From contig JAFGOO010000122.1 in NCBI GenBank assembly GCA_016926455.1, positions 1 to 15,898 on the forward strand: a DNA stretch of 15,898 nucleotides, written 5' to 3'. Origin of the DNA: Methanosarcinaceae archaeon. GTDB taxonomy: Archaea; Halobacteriota; Methanosarcinia; Methanosarcinales; Methanosarcinaceae. Within the stretch, counting starts at the first letter, position 1. Each line of letters opens with the position of its first letter. Shown here one piece after another: positions 13,242-15,898 of the stretch. A model generated the notes under the pieces. The model was given only the letters and a program-made list of their open reading frames with translations. It did not search any database and was not told the DNA's origin. The position numbers and the translations under genes were made by a program.

Positions 13242-15239
13242 TCATGGACTTTGAACACGTTGTTTGACTGGTAGGATTATGTGGAAAACGCTTCCTCTTT
13301 CCAATCTGCGTTGTGCCCAGATCGTACCATTGTGCCTTTCAATTATTCTCTTACTTATTGCAAGACCCAGACCTGTCCCTCCGAACTTTCGGGTGGAACT
13401 ACCGTCTACCTGATAGAATATGTCAAATATCTTTTCAAGCTTATCCGTGGGTATGCCGACGCCACTATCACAGAACTCTATATGAACGTGATCCTCATCC
13501 TCTCGATATGCTTTTATCGTTATTTTTCCTCCCATATCGCTGAATTTGACGGCATTTTCCAACATATTGGTAAACACTTGCATTAACCGATCCTCATCAC
13601 CTTCCACCACCAAATCATCTTCCAAATCCAGTGAAAAGTCAATATTTTTGTCAGAAGCTATCTTTGAAATATCTACAACAATGTTATCTATAAGATTTTT
13701 AATGTTAACATTAGACATTTTAAGCTCCACCGTATCCAGTTTTGATATATCCACTGCGTTTGTTACTAGCCTAGTCAAGCGGTCTATATTTCTTAATACC
13801 ACAATCAGGGATTTCCTTTGCATTTCTGTTGTACTGCCAAGCGCATTATCCAGCATCAACTCTGTATATCCCCTAATAGAAGTGAGTGGTGTGCGGATCT
13901 CATGAGAGATATTGGCAACGAGCTCAGTTTTCATCTTATCCATTTCCTGAAGTTCCTTGTATTCAATCTCCAGGTTTTCATATGATTCCCTGAGTTCATC
14001 AAGCATCTTTTGCTCAGTGGAAACAACCAGTTCTCCCATTAGCCTTTGCAGATTCTTTTGCATCTCATTGAACGCATCAGCAAGTGTCCCGATCTCGTCC
14101 TCTGTTCCTACATCTATTTCCACGAATTTTCCTCTGGCTATCTCTTCAGTACAGCGGATTAATTTATTGATCGGCTGAGTTATGGATCGGGTAAAATAAT
14201 GTGTTATGAATATGGATAATATAAAACCCGAAATCAGGTACAACAGATATATAGCAAGTATCCTGTACCCGGCATCGACATACGGCTGCTCTAGAATTCC
14301 AACATATAACATGCCTATGCTATCGCCTTTGATGTTCTTGATGGGTTTATATGCCGTAACATACCATGCATTTACCACAAAAGCCCTTCCATACCAGTAT
14401 TCTCCGCCCTCAAGAACTGCCTCGTTCACTTCCTGGGATACCCTTGTGGTTATTGCTCGCTCTCCGGTGTCAGTGGGAACATTTGTAGAAATCCTGAAAT
14501 CTTCTTGGAAAATAGTAGCTGTGCCCACATCCCTTGAACCATAAATCTCATCCTCGTATAAAACGTTCTTTATTCTGTCAACAAGTGTGTAATCGCGGTT
14601 TATTATGTCTGCTACATACAGCACACCAACCACGTTTCCTTCATCATCGTGGATAGGTGAGGCTGCCATAAATGCCATTCCAGATGTCGATTCATTTTCA
14701 GGCCTTGGTTTTGCTTTTTGGGTGGGGGTGAATTTCATATACGCCTGGTCGGCCAGTGATTCGTCTTCTTTCAATAGTTCTTCACGGTTGATTATTTCAG
14801 TGGAAGACACCGTTTCGTCTTTTAAGGCAAGACGGATAAGATCGTTATCACCTACATAATCACCATACAAGGCAGGATTTCTTGCTCTGGCTACAACAAC
14901 ACCATTGCTATCGGTAACTGTGAAGATATCAACTTTTTCACTGAACCGTTCTTCATAGACGTCAACGACATGCTGTCGAAGCATTTCAAAATCATTATTG
15001 ATCAAAGGTTCACTTATACGCGAAAAGCCCGACGTATAACTTACTAAGTTTTCCTCTTCAGCTAGATGGTATTGATATAGGGCATCAGCTGCATCTAGAT
15101 CATGGACAACATCGTCCCTCAAGTTGGCTTGGACCATGTCATTAAATAGGTAAGCTCCAACACCCCCTGCAATGAGAATTGATATCATAAGTATGACAAG
15201 AAATGAGAATGCGATTTTTTTACCAATCGAATTTTTCAT
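13242..15239 (-). CDS. Membrane sensor histidine kinase (Cache-HAMP-HisKA-HATPase)
   Basis: This 665-aa sensor kinase has a first membrane segment at about residues 9-32 and an extracytoplasmic region of about 290 residues. The latter resembles a Cache-type sensor, with DIFTVTDSNGVVVARARNP, GMAFMAASPIHDDEGNVVGVLYVADI and later GMLYVGI. The second membrane segment is at about 326-347 and is followed by a HAMP domain (about 348-402, with the DEIG motif at 381-384) and a coiled coil (about 405-435). HisKA contains the phospho-acceptor His446 in NISHEIRTPL. The ATPase domain shows the N box with Asn562, DSGVGIP (591-597), the F box IFDIFYQ and GTGLGL (621-626). It probably senses a small extracellular ligand and phosphorylates the adjacent receiver; the ligand cannot be inferred. 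An AGGTG site (15251-15255, minus strand) lies 11 nt before the ATG. Confidence 0.94.
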   Translation of the reverse strand: MKNSIGKKIAFSFLVILMISILIAGGVGAYLFNDMVQANLRDDVVHDLDAADALYQYHLAEEENLVSYTSGFSRISEPLINNDFEMLRQHVVDVYEERFSEKVDIFTVTDSNGVVVARARNPALYGDYVGDNDLIRLALKDETVSSTEIINREELLKEDESLADQAYMKFTPTQKAKPRPENESTSGMAFMAASPIHDDEGNVVGVLYVADIINRDYTLVDRIKNVLYEDEIYGSRDVGTATIFQEDFRISTNVPTDTGERAITTRVSQEVNEAVLEGGEYWYGRAFVVNAWYVTAYKPIKNIKGDSIGMLYVGILEQPYVDAGYRILAIYLLYLISGFILSIFITHYFTRSITQPINKLIRCTEEIARGKFVEIDVGTEDEIGTLADAFNEMQKNLQRLMGELVVSTEQKMLDELRESYENLEIEYKELQEMDKMKTELVANISHEIRTPLTSIRGYTELMLDNALGSTTEMQRKSLIVVLRNIDRLTRLVTNAVDISKLDTVELKMSNVNIKNLIDNIVVDISKIASDKNIDFSLDLEDDLVVEGDEDRLMQVFTNMLENAVKFSDMGGKITIKAYREDEDHVHIEFCDSGVGIPTDKLEKIFDIFYQVDGSSTRKFGGTGLGLAISKRIIERHNGTIWAQRRLERGSVFHIILPVKQRVQSP

Positions 15240-15898
15240 ATTTTGTCACACACCTTTTGTACATAATAGGAAACATTTTTGAGTTAATGCTTATCTTTCT
15301 ACCAATCGGGAATCATTTTCTTATAATCATAATGTCCAATTTTATTTTGCTCTATTCCCATGCATTTTTCCTGAGCACAAATGTTTCGTTATACGTCCAT
15401 CTGCAAAGCTCAAAAGTATTGTCCTCACTTTTATTGTCCATTAACTTAAATATTGAGATATTATTTTGGGGCTGCCAAAACGATTGGTATTGAAACATGA
15501 ACTATTATTTATCAAATATGATAGCATTCGGCATGAAAATATAAATTATAATTCATACAAAATAGCACCAACACCAAAGTATTTTATAACCCCATTATTA
15601 GGTATGTTTTAAATTAATTATTATTTATATCTATCTTTATTAATTATTCGATATTACATATTTGCTATCTATTAAACTCACTATTCAGTTCTAATCGGTG
15701 TTATGATATCATTCTATTTTTAGTAGATGGCTTAAAACAAGTTCAAATGTTGAAATTTTTCATTCCAGACCCCCGTCGAAATGAAGATTTTCAGTTATTT
15801 AACTTTTAAGCCGAGAAGTCCCCTTTCGTAATATGGGGGATGAGAGGCGTAATATCCCAACACAACATTAGTATGTTCTCTATTTTATACAAAAAATA
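15240..15898. other. AT-rich region without recognisable genes, upstream of the kinase
   Basis: This 659-nt stretch is strongly AT-rich. Open frames inside it are short, rich in Ile, Leu and Phe from base composition, and have no family-like motif or ribosome site. The part next to 15239 must hold the kinase promoter and leader. The only structured piece is the hairpin near 15819-15840. I see no RNA gene or repeat array. Confidence 0.6.
15805..15855 (+). other. Hairpin resembling an IS200/IS605 right end or TnpB guide-RNA end
   Basis: TCCCC (15819-15823) pairs with GGGGA (15836-15840) across a 12-nt loop, flanked by GAGAAG on the left and TGAGAGGCG on the right. The GAAGTCCC...GGGATGA layout recalls the 3' ends of archaeal tnpB loci, where the element end and the guide RNA scaffold coincide. 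CGTAATAT occurs twice (15827-15834 and 15848-15855). No tnpB reading frame lies upstream in the window, so at best it is a solo end. Confidence 0.3.

Noticed and set aside
13281..13905. Plus-strand open frames antisense to the histidine kinase
   Set aside because: They are serine- and isoleucine-rich mirror frames of the kinase and ATPase domains, which are well supported on the other strand.
15203..15493. Possible 96-aa plus-strand gene upstream of the kinase
   Set aside because: It overlaps the kinase start, its composition (Leu, Ile, Phe, Ser) follows the AT-rich DNA, and no Shine-Dalgarno or known motif is visible.
1..15898. CRISPR array, rRNA or complete defence system
   Set aside because: No regularly spaced direct repeats, no rRNA-like sequence and no cas, toxin-antitoxin or restriction-modification gene pairs were found. 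The PIN domain at 10575 is part of a large ATPase, not a small VapC toxin with an antitoxin partner.

Overview
The window looks like chromosome of a methanogenic archaeon of the Methanosarcinales, probably Methanosarcinaceae. This rests on an archaeal NAC with a C-terminal UBA domain, a PINc-ATPase-KH protein, an archaeal PUA-domain protein, archaeal-style ArgD, HisC and HisI, a GH133-type debranching enzyme, and TATA-type promoters. I cannot place it to genus from sequence alone.

Layout. 1-1674 (+): the remains of a two-gene membrane-protein operon (DUF2157 followed by a GDYXXLXY protein), broken by two small indels, an in-frame amber codon and a third indel. 1675-1867: a spacer that may carry mobile-element debris. 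1868-2338 (+): a small PUA-domain RNA-binding protein. 2490-3320 (+): a bactofilin-like beta-helix protein with a hydrophobic insert. 3565-5818 (+): argD and hisC, overlapping by 14 nt and both apparently starting at TTG. 5936-7804 (-): NAC, an A-type Fe-S carrier and an uncharacterised protein with a degenerate nuclease-like N-terminus. 7916-9901 (+): glycogen debranching enzyme, divergent from the previous gene. 10130-10492 (+): hisI. 10575-12410 (+): PINc/VapC-type ATPase. 12786-15239 (-): a histidine kinase and a stand-alone receiver, in tandem. 15240-15898 is AT-rich and has no recognisable gene. A hairpin near its end resembles the end of an IS200/IS605-type element.

The genes are mostly housekeeping: histidine and arginine biosynthesis, protein folding and targeting, Fe-S assembly, glycogen turnover, RNA-related functions and one sensory system. 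Two expression modes show. Several single genes have a TATA-like box about 25 nt before the ATG and no Shine-Dalgarno, which suggests leaderless transcripts. The nac, Fe-S carrier, argD and response-regulator genes have clear GGTGA or GGAGG sites.

I found no CRISPR array, defence island or complete mobile element. The points most worth a second look are the compensating-indel pseudogene with its amber codon (ambiguous if the host decodes UAG as pyrrolysine), the uncharacterised nuclease-fold protein next to nac, and a set of short diverged repeats in the intergenic regions that look like decayed IS200/IS605/TnpB elements.
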